Origin: Thermincola ferriacetica
GTDB lineage: Bacteria; Bacillota; Thermincolia; Thermincolales; Thermincolaceae
Length of the DNA: 64,000 nt
Reading direction: 5' to 3'
NCBI RefSeq assembly: GCF_001263415.1
Contig: NZ_LGTE01000003.1
Location: 124,001-188,000 of the forward strand
Each line of letters opens with the position of its first letter. Positions within the stretch are counted from its first letter, which is position 1. The notes under the pieces are model-generated. The model worked only from the letters and a program-made list of their open reading frames with translations. It ran no database searches and was not told the DNA's origin. This document shows, one piece after another, positions 15,546 through 25,499 of this stretch. Made by a program: the position numbers and the translations under genes.

Positions 15546-16358
15546 TTATTTGTCTGTCGGAATTGCGCATTCCGGCAGTTCATAGTCTATAAGTTCCCTG
15601 ATAGTCGGATTTTCGCCGCAAACCGGACACGCAGGATTTTTCTTTACCTGCACTTCCCTGAAGGACATTTCCAGCGCATCATAGGTCAGCAGCCTGCCGA
15701 TCAGCAGTTCACCTATACCCAGGATGTATTTGAGTACTTCCGTTGCCTGTATTAACCCTATAGTACCGGCAAGCACCCCTAAGACACCTGCTTCTGAACA
15801 TGTGGGTACAGAGCCCGGCGGAGGTGGTTCACGAAAAATGCACCTGAAACACGGACCTGCACCCGGAACAACGGTCAGGGCCTGGCCGGCAAACCTGAGA
15901 ATTCCACCGTGGACGAAAGGCTTTCCCGCCATAACACAGGCGTCATTGGTAACAAAGCGAGTGGCAAAATTGTCGGTTCCGTCAACTATTATGTCATAAT
16001 CCCTGATTATGTCCATAATGTTATGGGCCATCAACCTTTCATGATAGGTGACCACATTGCAATCAGGATTGAGGGCCACCAGTTTTTCCCTGGCTGAATC
16101 CACTTTTGGCCGTCCAATATCTTTAGTACTGTGTAAAATCTGCCGTTGCAAGTTACTCAAATCTACTACGTCGTCATCAATGATACCCAGGTTGCCCACC
16201 CCGGCCGCGGCCAGGTAAAAGGCTACCGGCGACCCCAGCCCCCCTGTTCCGATAACCAGCACTTTAGCATTATTTATCTTCATCTGGCCTTCCCCGCCCA
16301 CTTCGGGGAGAATTATATGTCTGCTGTACCTATGCACCCACTCTTCTGAAAAGTTCAA
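15546..16358 (-). CDS. MoeB/ThiF/HesA-family sulfur-carrier adenylyltransferase
   Basis: The 270-residue E1-like enzyme has the nucleotide-binding VLVIGTGGLGSPV near residue 34, the R-Q-I-L-H segment after NLQ, DGTDNFATR, and zinc cysteines CFRC and CPVC. It should adenylate the C-terminal glycine of a ThiS-like carrier so that sulfur can be loaded as a thiocarboxylate. It is the last gene of the sulfur operon, 39 nt after cysK, with the ThiS-like carrier two genes upstream. That makes a CysO/HcyS-like role more likely than molybdopterin synthesis. Confidence 0.85.
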   Translation of the reverse strand: MNFSEEWVHRYSRHIILPEVGGEGQMKINNAKVLVIGTGGLGSPVAFYLAAAGVGNLGIIDDDVVDLSNLQRQILHSTKDIGRPKVDSAREKLVALNPDCNVVTYHERLMAHNIMDIIRDYDIIVDGTDNFATRFVTNDACVMAGKPFVHGGILRFAGQALTVVPGAGPCFRCIFREPPPPGSVPTCSEAGVLGVLAGTIGLIQATEVLKYILGIGELLIGRLLTYDALEMSFREVQVKKNPACPVCGENPTIRELIDYELPECAIPTDK

Positions 16359-16397
16359 CTAAATCACCTCTTAATTTATTTAAGTTTATTTAATTTA

Positions 16398-17354
16398 TTA
16401 AAGTTCAATCCCCCGTCTCTGCAGATCCATTCGGAAGTAAGATGCCATGCTCAGGTAACGTTCCCCCGTATCGGGGAAAATAGTCACTACCTTTTTCCCC
16501 GGCCCCAGCTCACGGGCAACTTGTATGGCAGCGGCAGCAGCCGCTCCGGAAGAATAACCCACCAGCAGCCCTTCTTCTCTCGCCAGGGTAACCGAAGTTA
16601 AATAGGCATCAACGTCCTTAATGGTTATTACCCGGTCCAACACATTAACATCAAGGGTCTTAGGAACGAACCCGGCGCCAATACCTTGAATCCTGTGGGG
16701 TCCGGCTTGTCCTCCCGACAGGACTGGGGATTCGGCGGGTTCAACACCAATAATTTGCACCCCGGGTATTTCTTTTTTCAGGACCTGGCCCACCCCCGTT
16801 ATAGTTCCTCCTGTACCTATGCCGGCAACAAAGGCATCTACTTTACCGCCTATTTGTTCGAGAATTTCTCTGGCCGTAGTCAGGCGGTGAATTTCCGGGT
16901 TAGCCGGATTTTCAAATTGCCTCGGCATGTAATAGCCAGGATTTTGGGCCAGGATTTCTTCCGCTTTATCCACTGACCCCTTCATGCCATCCTGTCCCCG
17001 TGTGAGAACAAGCTCAGCGCCATAAGCGGTAAGGATTTCCTGCCTTTCCCTGCTCATGGTTTCGGGCATAACCAGAATGAGGCGGTACCCTTTTGCTGCC
17101 GCTACCATAGCCAGGCCAATCCCCGTATTACCGCTGGTAGCCTCCACTATCACGCCGCCCGGTTTTAGAAGTCCCTCTTCTTCGGCCTTTTCAACCATAT
17201 GCATGGCTATACGGTCTTTTACACTACCACCTGGGTTAAACATCTCCAGCTTGGCATAAACATCGGCAGCCCCGGCAGGTACAATGGAAGAAAGCTTGAC
17301 CATGGGGGTATTTCCTATGAGGCTGATCGCATCCCCGGCTGCGCCTGAAGCCAT
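16398..17354 (-). CDS. cysK: Cysteine synthase (O-acetylserine sulfhydrylase)
   Basis: The start ATG 17354 lies 7 nt after GGAGGT and overlaps the stop of the sulfur-carrier gene. The 318-residue PLP enzyme has the lysine motif [10 protein letters not shown], the substrate loop TSGNTGIG and the phosphate-binding GTGGTITG. It makes cysteine from O-acetylserine (or O-phosphoserine) and sulfide. Coupling to the ThiS-like gene suggests that it may also accept carrier-bound sulfur, as CysM does with CysO; that is inference. Confidence 0.9.
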   Translation of the reverse strand: MASGAAGDAISLIGNTPMVKLSSIVPAGAADVYAKLEMFNPGGSVKDRIAMHMVEKAEEEGLLKPGGVIVEATSGNTGIGLAMVAAAKGYRLILVMPETMSRERQEILTAYGAELVLTRGQDGMKGSVDKAEEILAQNPGYYMPRQFENPANPEIHRLTTAREILEQIGGKVDAFVAGIGTGGTITGVGQVLKKEIPGVQIIGVEPAESPVLSGGQAGPHRIQGIGAGFVPKTLDVNVLDRVITIKDVDAYLTSVTLAREEGLLVGYSSGAAAAAAIQVARELGPGKKVVTIFPDTGERYLSMASYFRMDLQRRGIEL

Positions 17355-17355
17355 T

Positions 17356-17559
17356 TTAATTACCTCCACCCATGAACAGCAGGATATCTACTGTGTCACC
17401 ATCTTTAATAAACTTATTCCCCAACGTATCCCTGGCCAGGATATCTCCGTTAACTGCCACAGTTACTATATCCGGGTTAAATTCATATTTCTCCAGTAGT
17501 TCAGCTACGGTATACTCTTTATCCAGGACTTCCTTTTCGCCGTTTAACACTATTTCCAT
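17356..17559 (-). CDS. ThiS/MoaD-like sulfur carrier ending in GGGN
   Basis: ATG 17559 follows AAAGGGGAG by 7 nt. The 67-residue ubiquitin-fold protein has the typical [12 protein letters not shown] start, [12 protein letters not shown] middle and a C-terminal [13 protein letters not shown]. Carriers act through a terminal Gly-Gly; here one extra Asn follows, so a peptidase must remove it before activation. A JAMM peptidase is encoded at 42502. The gene is wedged between tusA and cysK with overlaps, so it belongs to sulfur assimilation rather than thiamine synthesis. Confidence 0.82.
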   Translation of the reverse strand: MEIVLNGEKEVLDKEYTVAELLEKYEFNPDIVTVAVNGDILARDTLGNKFIKDGDTVDILLFMGGGN

Positions 17560-17563
17560 GCTA

Positions 17564-17803
17564 CTACTCCCCTTTCTCAATTAATAACCTGAATTTATCC
17601 GAAACCTTCTCCACAGTAATAATTTTGTGCCCTTCGTCCTTGACACTCCTGGGAACGTTTTGGATAGGTTCCCCATCGTTGAGGATTACTTCCAGTATTT
17701 CTCCTTTTTTCATCTGCTCCAGTTTGAGTTTTGTTTTCACGAAAGTAATAGGACAGACATCAGAAGTAATATCCAGCGTCGCATCAACTTTTACATCAGC
17801 CAT
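17564..17803 (-). CDS. TusA-family sulfur transfer protein
   Basis: The 79-residue protein has the family motif with active Cys in SDVCPITFVKTKLKLEQM (CPI instead of CPxP) and the usual two-layer fold length. AAAAGGAGG precedes the ATG. It is in the sulfur operon between the sulfite reductase and the ThiS-like carrier, so it may pass persulfide sulfur from one to the other. That is inference from position. Confidence 0.85.
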   Translation of the reverse strand: MADVKVDATLDITSDVCPITFVKTKLKLEQMKKGEILEVILNDGEPIQNVPRSVKDEGHKIITVEKVSDKFRLLIEKGE

Positions 17804-17805
17804 TT

Positions 17806-18747
17806 CTAAACAGCCTCCTTTTCCGATCCTCCGTCATGTGTATGGCGCTTTAAGCTATCACCGGCATCCTCCGGCTTAAGCTCTTTTTCATCAGCCTTTA
17901 CTCTTTCATACTCGGCCTTGAAAGCTGCTATACCAACCCTTGTTACGGTATCGCCTATCCGTTCTCTGTCCCGGCGAAGGGTTGTAAAAGCCCGGAGAAC
18001 CCTTTCTACGGCCACTTCAACTTCCTCTTCTTTTATAAATTTATCTATGACCTGGCCCAAGCGGGGTTTGCGGCCTATTTTTCCGCCCGCATAAAGGAGA
18101 TAACCCCTTCTCTTCTCCTGCCAGGCATCAGACGGACAGGAAAAAATGCAGTTTCCTTCCAGAAGACACCTGGATTTATCTATGACAGGTTTCCCTTCGG
18201 CCATTTGAATAGCCCTGTTCGGACAAACTCTCTCACAGAGCCCGCATGAAATGCATTTATTTTCGTCCAATTCGGGTTCAATGGCCCCTACGAAACCGAT
18301 ATCATTTTCCTGGGGTTTGGCACAGGAATTGGGACAGCCTGATACGCCGATCTTTGTCTTGATGGGAACCTCCCGGCAAAAAAATGCTCTATCCAGCTTG
18401 ATGGCCGTTTCTCTACAATTCATCAGGCCAAACTGGCAAACTTCCATACCGGGACAGGCTACCACAGTCCTGATCCTGGGACCGCAGGTACCGGTATTTA
18501 AACCGCGTTCCATAATCTCTTTTTTCATTTCATTATAATCATTAATGTTTACCCAGGGAATTTCAGCCCCCTGGCGGGTGGTGACATGAACGTACCCTTG
18601 GCCGTACCTATCGGCCAGATCGGCCAGGTGGCGCAGTTGCTCACTTGTCAAATTCCCGGCCAGGCTGCGGAAACGGACAATGAAAAGGTCTTTCTGCCTT
18701 TGCTTGAGGAAACCGCCTTTTTTCAACTCATTGTAATCAACTGACAT
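17806..18747 (-). CDS. Siroheme sulfite reductase with ferredoxin domain
   Basis: The 313-residue protein begins with a nitrite/sulfite reductase half-domain (LRHLADLADRYGQGYVHVTT). It carries the siroheme-[4Fe-4S] ligand pattern CPGMEVC and CPNSC, then a two-cluster ferredoxin insert (CISCGLCERVCP and a second CLLEGNCIFSCP). This is the compact anaerobic type related to AsrC and small Fsr proteins. It reduces sulfite to sulfide. Position in the operon after sat and before tusA fits assimilatory sulfate reduction. Confidence 0.87.
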   Translation of the reverse strand: MSVDYNELKKGGFLKQRQKDLFIVRFRSLAGNLTSEQLRHLADLADRYGQGYVHVTTRQGAEIPWVNINDYNEMKKEIMERGLNTGTCGPRIRTVVACPGMEVCQFGLMNCRETAIKLDRAFFCREVPIKTKIGVSGCPNSCAKPQENDIGFVGAIEPELDENKCISCGLCERVCPNRAIQMAEGKPVIDKSRCLLEGNCIFSCPSDAWQEKRRGYLLYAGGKIGRKPRLGQVIDKFIKEEEVEVAVERVLRAFTTLRRDRERIGDTVTRVGIAAFKAEYERVKADEKELKPEDAGDSLKRHTHDGGSEKEAV

Positions 18748-18774
18748 TTTTCAGACCTCCGTTAATTTGTTTTT

Positions 18775-19929
18775 TCAGCTCCCCTGATAGTACCGGATAA
18801 GCACTTCGGCAACTTCTTTCCTCGTAAACTCTTCCGGCGGCGTTTGCCCTGCCGCCAACATCTCCCTCACCTTGGTCCCGCTCAGGAAAACATGATGCTC
18901 TTTATCGTGCGGACAGGTTTTACTGCTGCCCATACCGCCACAGACTTTGCAGTAGAAGGTATGTTCAAAGAAAAGCGGGGTTATGCCCAATTCTGCCGGT
19001 GTGAAGTTGTCAAAAATCAGTTGGGCATCATAAGTTCCATAATAGTTTCCTACCCCGGCATGGTCCCGCCCGACTATAAAATGAGTGGCGCCGTAATTTT
19101 TTCGCACAATGGCGTGGAAAACAGCTTCCCGGGGCCCAGCATATCTCATGGCTGCCGGGAAGGCCGACATAAAGGTCCGCTCGGCAGGATAATATTTGTC
19201 CAGGAGAACATTGTAGCACTCCACCCGTACTGCCGCGGGAATATCATCCTCTTTCGTCTCACCGACCAGGGGGTTGAGGAAGAGACCGTCACAGATCTCC
19301 AGGGCACACTTTTGCAGGTACTCATGAGCCCGGTGAATGGGGTTGCGCGTCTGAAAAGCCACAACCCGCCGCCAGCCTTTTTCGGTAAAAATCCGGCGGG
19401 TTTCTGCCGGGTCCAGGTACATTTCGGGAAACAATTTGGGTTTAACCCTGTTGACCAGGCTGATCTGGCCCCCAACAAGAAGAGGGTCTCTCTGATAAAG
19501 GCGCTTCACGCCGGGATGAGCCTCGTCCTTGGTCAAAAATACTTTTTCCGCTTCCAAGTCTTTATTATAACCGAATATCTCTTCAACTTTAATAATGCCT
19601 AACAATAAGCCATCTTCTGAGTACAGGGCCGCTTCACCGGCGACCTTCAAATCTTCGGCTTCCTCAGGGGTAACCCCCAGGACAATGGGGAGGCTCCATA
19701 CGGTCCCGTCAGCCAGCCGCATATGATTAACCACATGCTCATAATCGTCTTTTTTCATAAACCCGGTCAGGGGGCTGTAGGCTCCGTTGGCAATAAGCTC
19801 CAGATCTGATACTTCCCAGTTATCCAGCACCAGCCTGGGTAAGCTATCTGCCCTGGCGATGACCTTTTCTCTTTCTGTACCGGTCAAAATCCGGTTTATC
19901 AAAACACCTCCGTGAGGTTTTATCGTCAT
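18775..19929 (-). CDS. sat: ATP sulfurylase (sulfate adenylyltransferase)
   Basis: The 384-residue enzyme shows the active-site [25 protein letters not shown] and a C-terminal zinc-type segment ([15 protein letters not shown]). It turns sulfate and ATP into APS. GGAGAG precedes the ATG. It is part of the long sulfur operon, 27 nt before the sulfite reductase gene. Confidence 0.93.
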   Translation of the reverse strand: MTIKPHGGVLINRILTGTEREKVIARADSLPRLVLDNWEVSDLELIANGAYSPLTGFMKKDDYEHVVNHMRLADGTVWSLPIVLGVTPEEAEDLKVAGEAALYSEDGLLLGIIKVEEIFGYNKDLEAEKVFLTKDEAHPGVKRLYQRDPLLVGGQISLVNRVKPKLFPEMYLDPAETRRIFTEKGWRRVVAFQTRNPIHRAHEYLQKCALEICDGLFLNPLVGETKEDDIPAAVRVECYNVLLDKYYPAERTFMSAFPAAMRYAGPREAVFHAIVRKNYGATHFIVGRDHAGVGNYYGTYDAQLIFDNFTPAELGITPLFFEHTFYCKVCGGMGSSKTCPHDKEHHVFLSGTKVREMLAAGQTPPEEFTRKEVAEVLIRYYQGS

Positions 19930-19975
19930 ATTTGCATCTCTCCTTTATAGCATTAGTTTTGTTCGAAGCGGCAGA

Positions 19976-20308
19976 TTAACTCTGCGACTTTTCCGTTCTT
20001 GTTTTGATAATGAAGGTTTCTGTAGTGCCGTCCGGTTTGGTCAGAAACCAACTAAGAACTCCCTGTTCGGATTTTGCTTTTAAAGTTGCCCCCCGGCCTC
20101 CTATCTGCACTGGCAGGTACATTTCCAGCGCCTGTCTGGGACATTCCTTGATGCAGGCGGCACAATCCCAGCAATCGCGGGGGTCCCGGACAGCACACCT
20201 GTTGGCACTGTCCTTAAAAAGCAGGTCACCCGGACAAACCCTTACACACCTGGGTTCAGTTGCGTTACCGCAGCCATTGCAAAGATTTTTATCAACTTTA
20301 ACGGGCAT
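19976..20308 (-). CDS. aprB: APS reductase beta subunit, ferredoxin type
   Basis: This 110-residue protein has two [4Fe-4S] motifs: CNGCG...CVRVCP and CWDCAACIKECP, with a short C-terminal tail of about 45 residues. The arrangement matches AprB, which feeds electrons to AprA. Its start overlaps the end of aprA by 11 bp. The C-terminal tail is shorter than in dissimilatory AprB, which wraps around AprA. Confidence 0.85.
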   Translation of the reverse strand: MPVKVDKNLCNGCGNATEPRCVRVCPGDLLFKDSANRCAVRDPRDCWDCAACIKECPRQALEMYLPVQIGGRGATLKAKSEQGVLSWFLTKPDGTTETFIIKTRTEKSQS

Positions 20309-22016
20309 GTTCTGTCACCACCCCTTCCGCAGGGCGTTCGATAATTGTAATACTGTTGTTTTCATGATTAAACCGGGAATTTACAAAGATAAACCAACGT
20401 TCATCATTTCGCCGCGGATAATCGACCCTTTCCTGATAGGAAGGCCATCTGGTCTCTTTTCTGTATAACAGGTGTTCCACCAAAACCCGGGCCACCAATA
20501 CCCGGTCCGTTACCTCGTGGGCTTTTACCAGTTCAAACATATTACGGGCTTTAATTTTGTTGTTTACTTCCTCCTGCAGTACAAGCAGCAGCTCCCGGGC
20601 CTTTAACAGCTTTGCTTCACAGAGTTCGTAATTAGCCGAAATCCCACCGGCATAATCATCCATAATTTTCTGCAGCCGTTCCTCGTATTCGTCGGGAGCC
20701 GGTCCCCTGTCCCTGAACAGCGGTGTGAAAACCCGGGTCAGCTCAGCCTCCGTTTCTTCCGGACTGATTTCGGCTGTATGTTTATCCTTTATGTATTGCA
20801 AAGCTGCCAAACCGGCTATTTCCCCTTCGGCAAAACACCCGCTGACATACTTTTTGGGCGCGCCCCCTACCACATCGCCGGCCGCAAACAAGCCCGTCAC
20901 GGTAGAACGCCTGAAGATGTCCACCCAGTAGCCTGCCTGCCCATGCCCACCTACAATATAGGGCTCCGAACCACAAATCTCCAGCGGCCGGTGATTCGGC
21001 TCCACACCCTCATCAGCCCATTTAAGGAGTATGCCGGGCGACATATTCAGGTAAGCTTCTTTCAGGCGAATGTTAACCTGCTCAGATAAATGGGTAAAAT
21101 CCAGGTAACAGGGACCGCGCCCTGCCTTGTTCTCTGCCACGGTGGCGTACAGGCGCATGGGGGTGGAGCGGTTTTCATACCGGTCCAGGTATTCCTCCCC
21201 CAGAGCGTTGACCTGTCGGGCTCTGACCCCCTGAGCTACTGTACCCGTAGGGGACATGACGTCTTTTACTCTCAGGGCGATAAACCTCATTTCAAATGTG
21301 GTCATTTCCGCCCCCGCCCGGAGCCCCATCGCAAACCCGGTCCCCACATTAAAAGGGCAGTACCACATTTTATGCCTGGCGGCGCCCTCATTATTAGGTT
21401 TATATATGCCTGCGGCCCCTCCGGTAGCACAGATCACTGCTTTGGCAGAAATAACATAAAACTTTTTCTCCCGTGCGGAAAAGGCGTAAACTCCAACAAT
21501 GCGGCCCTCACTCATTATGTAGTTGGTGGCCACGGTGCGGTTCAGTACCCGCGCCCCCGACTTTTTGACGGCATCAGCAATTACCGGTTTAATACTTTCA
21601 CCGATTATTTCGACACTTCGCTTACCCCGCTCAAGATATGAACCGTCTTCGTTCTTCTTAAAGGGAAGTCCCCAGGATTCCAGTTTTTCTGTCACCTTAT
21701 TCAACCGTTGACCGATGGAAAGTACCAGGTCATCCCGCACTAATCCGGCCGATTCTTTCTTCACGTACTCAAGATAACTTTCAGGTGACTGACCGGGGTT
21801 CAGATAAGCATTAATGGCATTTACTCCGGCGGCCAGGCAACCGCTTCTTTTTATATGGGCCTTTTCGATGATCAGCACCTCGGTTTGGGGGCTGTTCTCT
21901 TTAATGGTAACAGCCGCAAAACAGCCGGCCGTCCCGCCGCCGACAATGGCTACATCGGTGGTCAGTCTGACGACCTCCACGCCGTTATTCCCTGTTGCCA
22001 AATAGTCTTCATTCAT
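20298..22016 (-). CDS. aprA: APS reductase alpha subunit (FAD flavoprotein)
   Basis: The 572-residue flavoprotein has the FAD-binding [17 protein letters not shown] near residue 22, [20 protein letters not shown]-type substrate-loop residues, and a C-terminal domain ending in a basic and aromatic tail. Together with AprB it reduces APS to sulfite and AMP. Beside sat and a siroheme sulfite reductase, without dsrAB, it is likely assimilatory here. The start overlaps the stop of cysC. Confidence 0.88.
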   Translation of the reverse strand: MNEDYLATGNNGVEVVRLTTDVAIVGGGTAGCFAAVTIKENSPQTEVLIIEKAHIKRSGCLAAGVNAINAYLNPGQSPESYLEYVKKESAGLVRDDLVLSIGQRLNKVTEKLESWGLPFKKNEDGSYLERGKRSVEIIGESIKPVIADAVKKSGARVLNRTVATNYIMSEGRIVGVYAFSAREKKFYVISAKAVICATGGAAGIYKPNNEGAARHKMWYCPFNVGTGFAMGLRAGAEMTTFEMRFIALRVKDVMSPTGTVAQGVRARQVNALGEEYLDRYENRSTPMRLYATVAENKAGRGPCYLDFTHLSEQVNIRLKEAYLNMSPGILLKWADEGVEPNHRPLEICGSEPYIVGGHGQAGYWVDIFRRSTVTGLFAAGDVVGGAPKKYVSGCFAEGEIAGLAALQYIKDKHTAEISPEETEAELTRVFTPLFRDRGPAPDEYEERLQKIMDDYAGGISANYELCEAKLLKARELLLVLQEEVNNKIKARNMFELVKAHEVTDRVLVARVLVEHLLYRKETRWPSYQERVDYPRRNDERWFIFVNSRFNHENNSITIIERPAEGVVTEHAR

Positions 22017-22639
22017 TCTATATCACCCTTCTGTTTGATAACCCCCTGCGCAACCAGGAAGTTTATAACCTTATTCGTCGATTCTTCCAGGGTTTCTGTA
22101 GCAGTTTCCAGAACCAGTTCCGGCGTCAACGGTTCCTCGTAGGGAGCGGAAATACCGGTAAACTCCTGTATTTCACCGGCCCTGGCTTTTTTATACAGCC
22201 CTTTGACATCCCTTTTTTCGCATTCCTCAACAGAACACTTGACGTATATTTCAAAAAATTCTCCCTTCGGCAACAAGGCCCTGGCATTGTCCCGATCGGC
22301 CCGGTAAGGAGAAATGAACGCGGTGATGGTTATTACCCCCGCATCGGCAAAAAGTTTGGCCACTTCACCGATGCGGCGAATATTCTCTTTCCTGTCTTCG
22401 GGTGAGAAACCCAAGTTCTTGTTTAAGCCAAACCGTATGTTATCTCCATCCAGAACATAAGCCAGATGTCCTGCTTCATAAAGCCTTCTTTCAACTTCTC
22501 TGGCTACCGTCGATTTCCCGGAACCTGAAAGACCTGTAAACCAAAGGACAACCCCTTTCTGGTTTAACAGTTTTTCGCGGTCGTTTTTGGTGACGTTTCC
22601 ACCGTGCCAAACAATGTTGGTCGCTTTCTGAACAGTCAT
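22013..22639 (-). CDS. cysC: APS kinase
   Basis: ATG 22639 is preferred to ATG 22645, which lies too close to AAAGGAGG. The 208-residue kinase has P-loop GLSGSGKST, the DGDNIR motif and the [12 protein letters not shown] lid, as in CysC. It makes PAPS from APS. In the same operon APS reductase consumes the same APS, so PAPS is probably for another use (sulfation or CysQ-type cycling). Confidence 0.92.
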   Translation of the reverse strand: MTVQKATNIVWHGGNVTKNDREKLLNQKGVVLWFTGLSGSGKSTVAREVERRLYEAGHLAYVLDGDNIRFGLNKNLGFSPEDRKENIRRIGEVAKLFADAGVITITAFISPYRADRDNARALLPKGEFFEIYVKCSVEECEKRDVKGLYKKARAGEIQEFTGISAPYEEPLTPELVLETATETLEESTNKVINFLVAQGVIKQKGDIE

Positions 22640-22742
22640 TTCCATTCCTCCTTTGATAGTGGCCAGTGGTCATTAACCGGTGGTAGGCGGCCGATGACCG
22701 GTTCAAATGAGTACGCCGGCTTTTTAACTATTTTATGCTGTG

Positions 22743-23522
22743 TTAAGCCCGGTCCAGACCCCAGCGGTACCGGATAGACGACTCCAAACGGCCAAAAATC
22801 AATTTATCTATAACCAGACCCAAAACTATGATGATAATCATAACACTGACAACCTGGTTCATGTCAGCCAAATCACGGCCCACAGTCAAGGCGTAACCCA
22901 GGCCGTCTTTTGGCGACAGCATTTCTCCGGCCATCAGGGCCCGCCAGGCAAAGGACCAGCCTTGCTTCATTCCTGATATAATACTGGGTAACGCCGCCGG
23001 AATAACTACGGTTGTATAAGCCTTTAATCCCTTTGCCCCCATGGTTTTGGCCACTCTCATATAAAGCGGTGGAACATTCTTAATCCCCGATACTGCAGCC
23101 ATACTGATAGAAAAAATTGAACCAATGGCAATCACAAAAATAATGGAATCCTCACCTATACCGAACCATAATATAGCCAAGGGGAGCCAACAAATACTGG
23201 GCAGTGTCTGCAAACCCAAGAGCAGGGGACTTAAGTTTTCATCCAGGTACCGAACCCTTACCACAGTGAGCCCTAGAGTAAGACCAATAACCAGTGATAT
23301 GAAGTAACCGGTAATCACCCTTTTTAAACTGACTGCTATGGCAATTAGAAAACTGGTATCACGAAAACCCGCCCAGAGGTTACTCATCACCCCGACAGGG
23401 GAAGGAAACGAAAATTCCGGCCATAACCCGCTTCTAAATACCATTTCCCAAATCACTATAAGGATTAGGTAGAAAAGAATTTTTTTCAAGAGACCAATCA
23501 CTGTCAAATTCTGCTTTGGCAA
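22743..23522 (-). CDS. ABC transporter permease, SsuC/TauC type
   Basis: The 259-residue membrane protein has six helices and the permease signature around GIKNVPPLYMRVAKTMGA. The start is TTG 23522 inside the end of the ATPase gene (88-bp overlap); another start (GTG a few codons later) is possible. It works with the ATPase at 23434 and the binding protein at 24304. Linkage to sat and apr suggests sulfate or an organosulfonate as substrate. Confidence 0.85.
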   Translation of the reverse strand: MPKQNLTVIGLLKKILFYLILIVIWEMVFRSGLWPEFSFPSPVGVMSNLWAGFRDTSFLIAIAVSLKRVITGYFISLVIGLTLGLTVVRVRYLDENLSPLLLGLQTLPSICWLPLAILWFGIGEDSIIFVIAIGSIFSISMAAVSGIKNVPPLYMRVAKTMGAKGLKAYTTVVIPAALPSIISGMKQGWSFAWRALMAGEMLSPKDGLGYALTVGRDLADMNQVVSVMIIIIVLGLVIDKLIFGRLESSIRYRWGLDRA

Positions 23523-24270
23523 CCTTTTCCACCTCCTCCTTGAGGTCGGCCATTATTTCACTGACGACAAAGGCGACGTCAACATTGTCGATATCTCTGG
23601 GGCGGGCCAATCGAACATTAAATACCCTTTTAATTCGCCCCGGGTTCGCTGCCATCACAATAACCCTGTCGGCCAACAATACTGCTTCCTCAACGTTATG
23701 GGTAACAAAAAGTATGGTCTTCCGGGTTTGCCACCATATCTGCTGCAGTTCCCGGTGCAGTATATTGCGCGTTTGGCTGTCTAAAGCGGCAAAAGGTTCA
23801 TCCATCAGCAGGACATCGGAATCCATCGCCAGGGCCCTGGCCAGCGCCACTCTCTGCCGCATGCCACCGGACAATTCATGAGGGTAACAATTGATAAAAC
23901 GGGTTAGGTGTACCATCTTTAAAAAATGCAAGGCTTTCTCACGGCGCCGTTCCTTTGATAAACCGGCTATTTTCATGCCGTATTCAACATTTTCAATAAC
24001 CTTTAACCACGGAAACAAAGCTGCTTCCTGAAACATTACTACCCGGTCCGGACCGGCTTCCGTGACTTTTTTGCCGTTTTTGGTTATCTGACCGCTTGTG
24101 GGTTCCTCCAGTCCAGCAATGATGTTCAAAAGGGTCGACTTACCGCAGCCTGACGGCCCAACCAGGGAAATAAACTCCCCGTCAGCTATTTCTATGTTTA
24201 TATCCTGCAACGTATGGGTATGACCATTTTTAGTAGCAAAGCTTTTACTTACACCTTCAACTCGCAGCAT
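23434..24270 (-). CDS. ABC transporter ATP-binding protein, SsuB/TauB type
   Basis: The 278-residue ATPase shows Walker A GPSGCGKST, signature LSGGMRQRVALARAL, Walker B DVLLMDEPF and switch His in FVTHNVEEA. The VMFQEAALFPWLKV motif is typical of the nitrate/sulfonate/taurine group. It energises the SsuC-like permease whose gene overlaps its end. Confidence 0.88.
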   Translation of the reverse strand: MLRVEGVSKSFATKNGHTHTLQDINIEIADGEFISLVGPSGCGKSTLLNIIAGLEEPTSGQITKNGKKVTEAGPDRVVMFQEAALFPWLKVIENVEYGMKIAGLSKERRREKALHFLKMVHLTRFINCYPHELSGGMRQRVALARALAMDSDVLLMDEPFAALDSQTRNILHRELQQIWWQTRKTILFVTHNVEEAVLLADRVIVMAANPGRIKRVFNVRLARPRDIDNVDVAFVVSEIMADLKEEVEKVAKAEFDSDWSLEKNSFLPNPYSDLGNGI

Positions 24271-24303
24271 ATTAACACATCCTTATCCGTTTCCCCGTTT
24301 TTA

Positions 24304-25353
24304 TCACCGCAATTCCGTCAGTTTCTTTTCCGCTAATATCTTGTTGATTAAGCTCAAATCAAAAAGGTTGGAAATATCGGGGGTTTCTTTAAGGTATTTG
24401 TTTTCTACGGAAATTCTGACAAACTCGTTTACAGATTCTATCTCCGGATTATATGTAACGGTAATCCGTCTAAAGGCGTTATTTAAAACATCCGGCGGCA
24501 AACTTTTTCCGGTCAGTTTTTTAATTTGGCTGTTAATCACTACCTGGCTGGCCTTAGGGTCTTTGCCTATCCGTTCAGTGATTTCCACATGGGCTTTCAG
24601 CCACTTTTCAACTAAATCAGGGTGTTCCTTTAAAAACTTACTGCTAGCAATTACCACTGCCGTAGAGTATTTGCCATTCCGCCATACTTCTTTGGCATCC
24701 AGCACTACCCGGGCGCCTGTTTCTTTGACTATCCTGGAACCCCAGGGTTCCGGAACCAAAGCTGCATCCACTTCCCCTTTACTGATCAAAGTCAATATAT
24801 CGGGGTTTTCGGCCGGAATTACCGTAACCGTGCCGCCTTTGGAGGCATCTTTTAAATTTGCCTGGCTGAGAAGGTTACGTAAAGAAATGTCCTGGGTATT
24901 GCCCAGTTGGGGAACTGCCACCCGCTTACCATCCAGATCCTTCACTTTCTCTATATCTGCTCCTTTTCTGGCAATAAGAACGGCACCTGCGTCAGCAGCC
25001 CCGGAAATAATTCTGAGTCCTCCCTTAGATTTAACAAAACCATTAATGGCTGGAACCGGTCCTATGTAACCCAGGTCAATCTCACCTGCCAGGAGGGCCT
25101 CGATTTCAGTGGGCCCGGCATTAAAGATATGTTCCTGGATCGTAACTTCAGAACCCATCGCTTTTTGGAAAGTCCCGTCCCCAAATCCTGCCAGGGCCTG
25201 CGCATGGGTCAGATTAGGAAAATAACCTACTCTGATCACCTGTTTCCCATCCTGGCTTTTCTCGGTTTTATCACCGCTACAGCCGGCAAGCGCCACTATA
25301 GCCAAAACACTTAAAATTAGTACACCCAGCTTTAATTTCCTTCTATTTAACAT
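24304..25353 (-). CDS. SsuA/NrtA-like substrate-binding lipoprotein
   Basis: The 349-residue protein has a lipobox signal (LSVLAIVALAGCSGD, lipid Cys25) and the periplasmic-binding fold of the NMT1/SsuA group (VGYFPNLTHAQALAGFGDG). It is first in the sulfur operon, directly behind the promoter at 25423-25451. The ligand is not certain: sulfonates, or sulfate in place of the missing CysPTWA. Confidence 0.87.
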   Translation of the reverse strand: MLNRRKLKLGVLILSVLAIVALAGCSGDKTEKSQDGKQVIRVGYFPNLTHAQALAGFGDGTFQKAMGSEVTIQEHIFNAGPTEIEALLAGEIDLGYIGPVPAINGFVKSKGGLRIISGAADAGAVLIARKGADIEKVKDLDGKRVAVPQLGNTQDISLRNLLSQANLKDASKGGTVTVIPAENPDILTLISKGEVDAALVPEPWGSRIVKETGARVVLDAKEVWRNGKYSTAVVIASSKFLKEHPDLVEKWLKAHVEITERIGKDPKASQVVINSQIKKLTGKSLPPDVLNNAFRRITVTYNPEIESVNEFVRISVENKYLKETPDISNLFDLSLINKILAEKKLTELR

Positions 25354-25422
25354 TTTTATAAGATCCCCCTTTATTTTAACTCCTAGTTCTCCTATCGGAA
25401 TTAATGTTTTTAGTTGTTTTTA

Positions 25423-25451
25423 ATATTAACAATATTTATGGGTATTGTCAA
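25423..25451 (-). promoter_or_regulatory. Promoter of the sulfur-assimilation operon
   Basis: On the minus strand -35 TTGACA (25451-25446) and -10 TAATAT (25428-25423) are separated by 17 bp. The leader (25354-25415) holds AATTCCGATAGGAGAACT, an imperfect inverted repeat that may be a regulator site. No riboswitch fold was recognised. Confidence 0.75.
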
Positions 25452-25499
25452 TTACAAATTCATTACAATGTAGATGACAAAGCCGCATTACAAAATTAA

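Noticed and set aside
17356-17559. Thiamine synthesis role (ThiS) for the sulfur carrier
   Set aside because: No thiG, thiH or thiE gene is near; the gene is coupled to tusA and cysK in the sulfur operon.
20298-22016. Dissimilatory sulfate reduction
   Set aside because: There is no dsrAB, dsrC or qmo gene in the window, and cysC, cysK and a compact sulfite reductase indicate assimilation.
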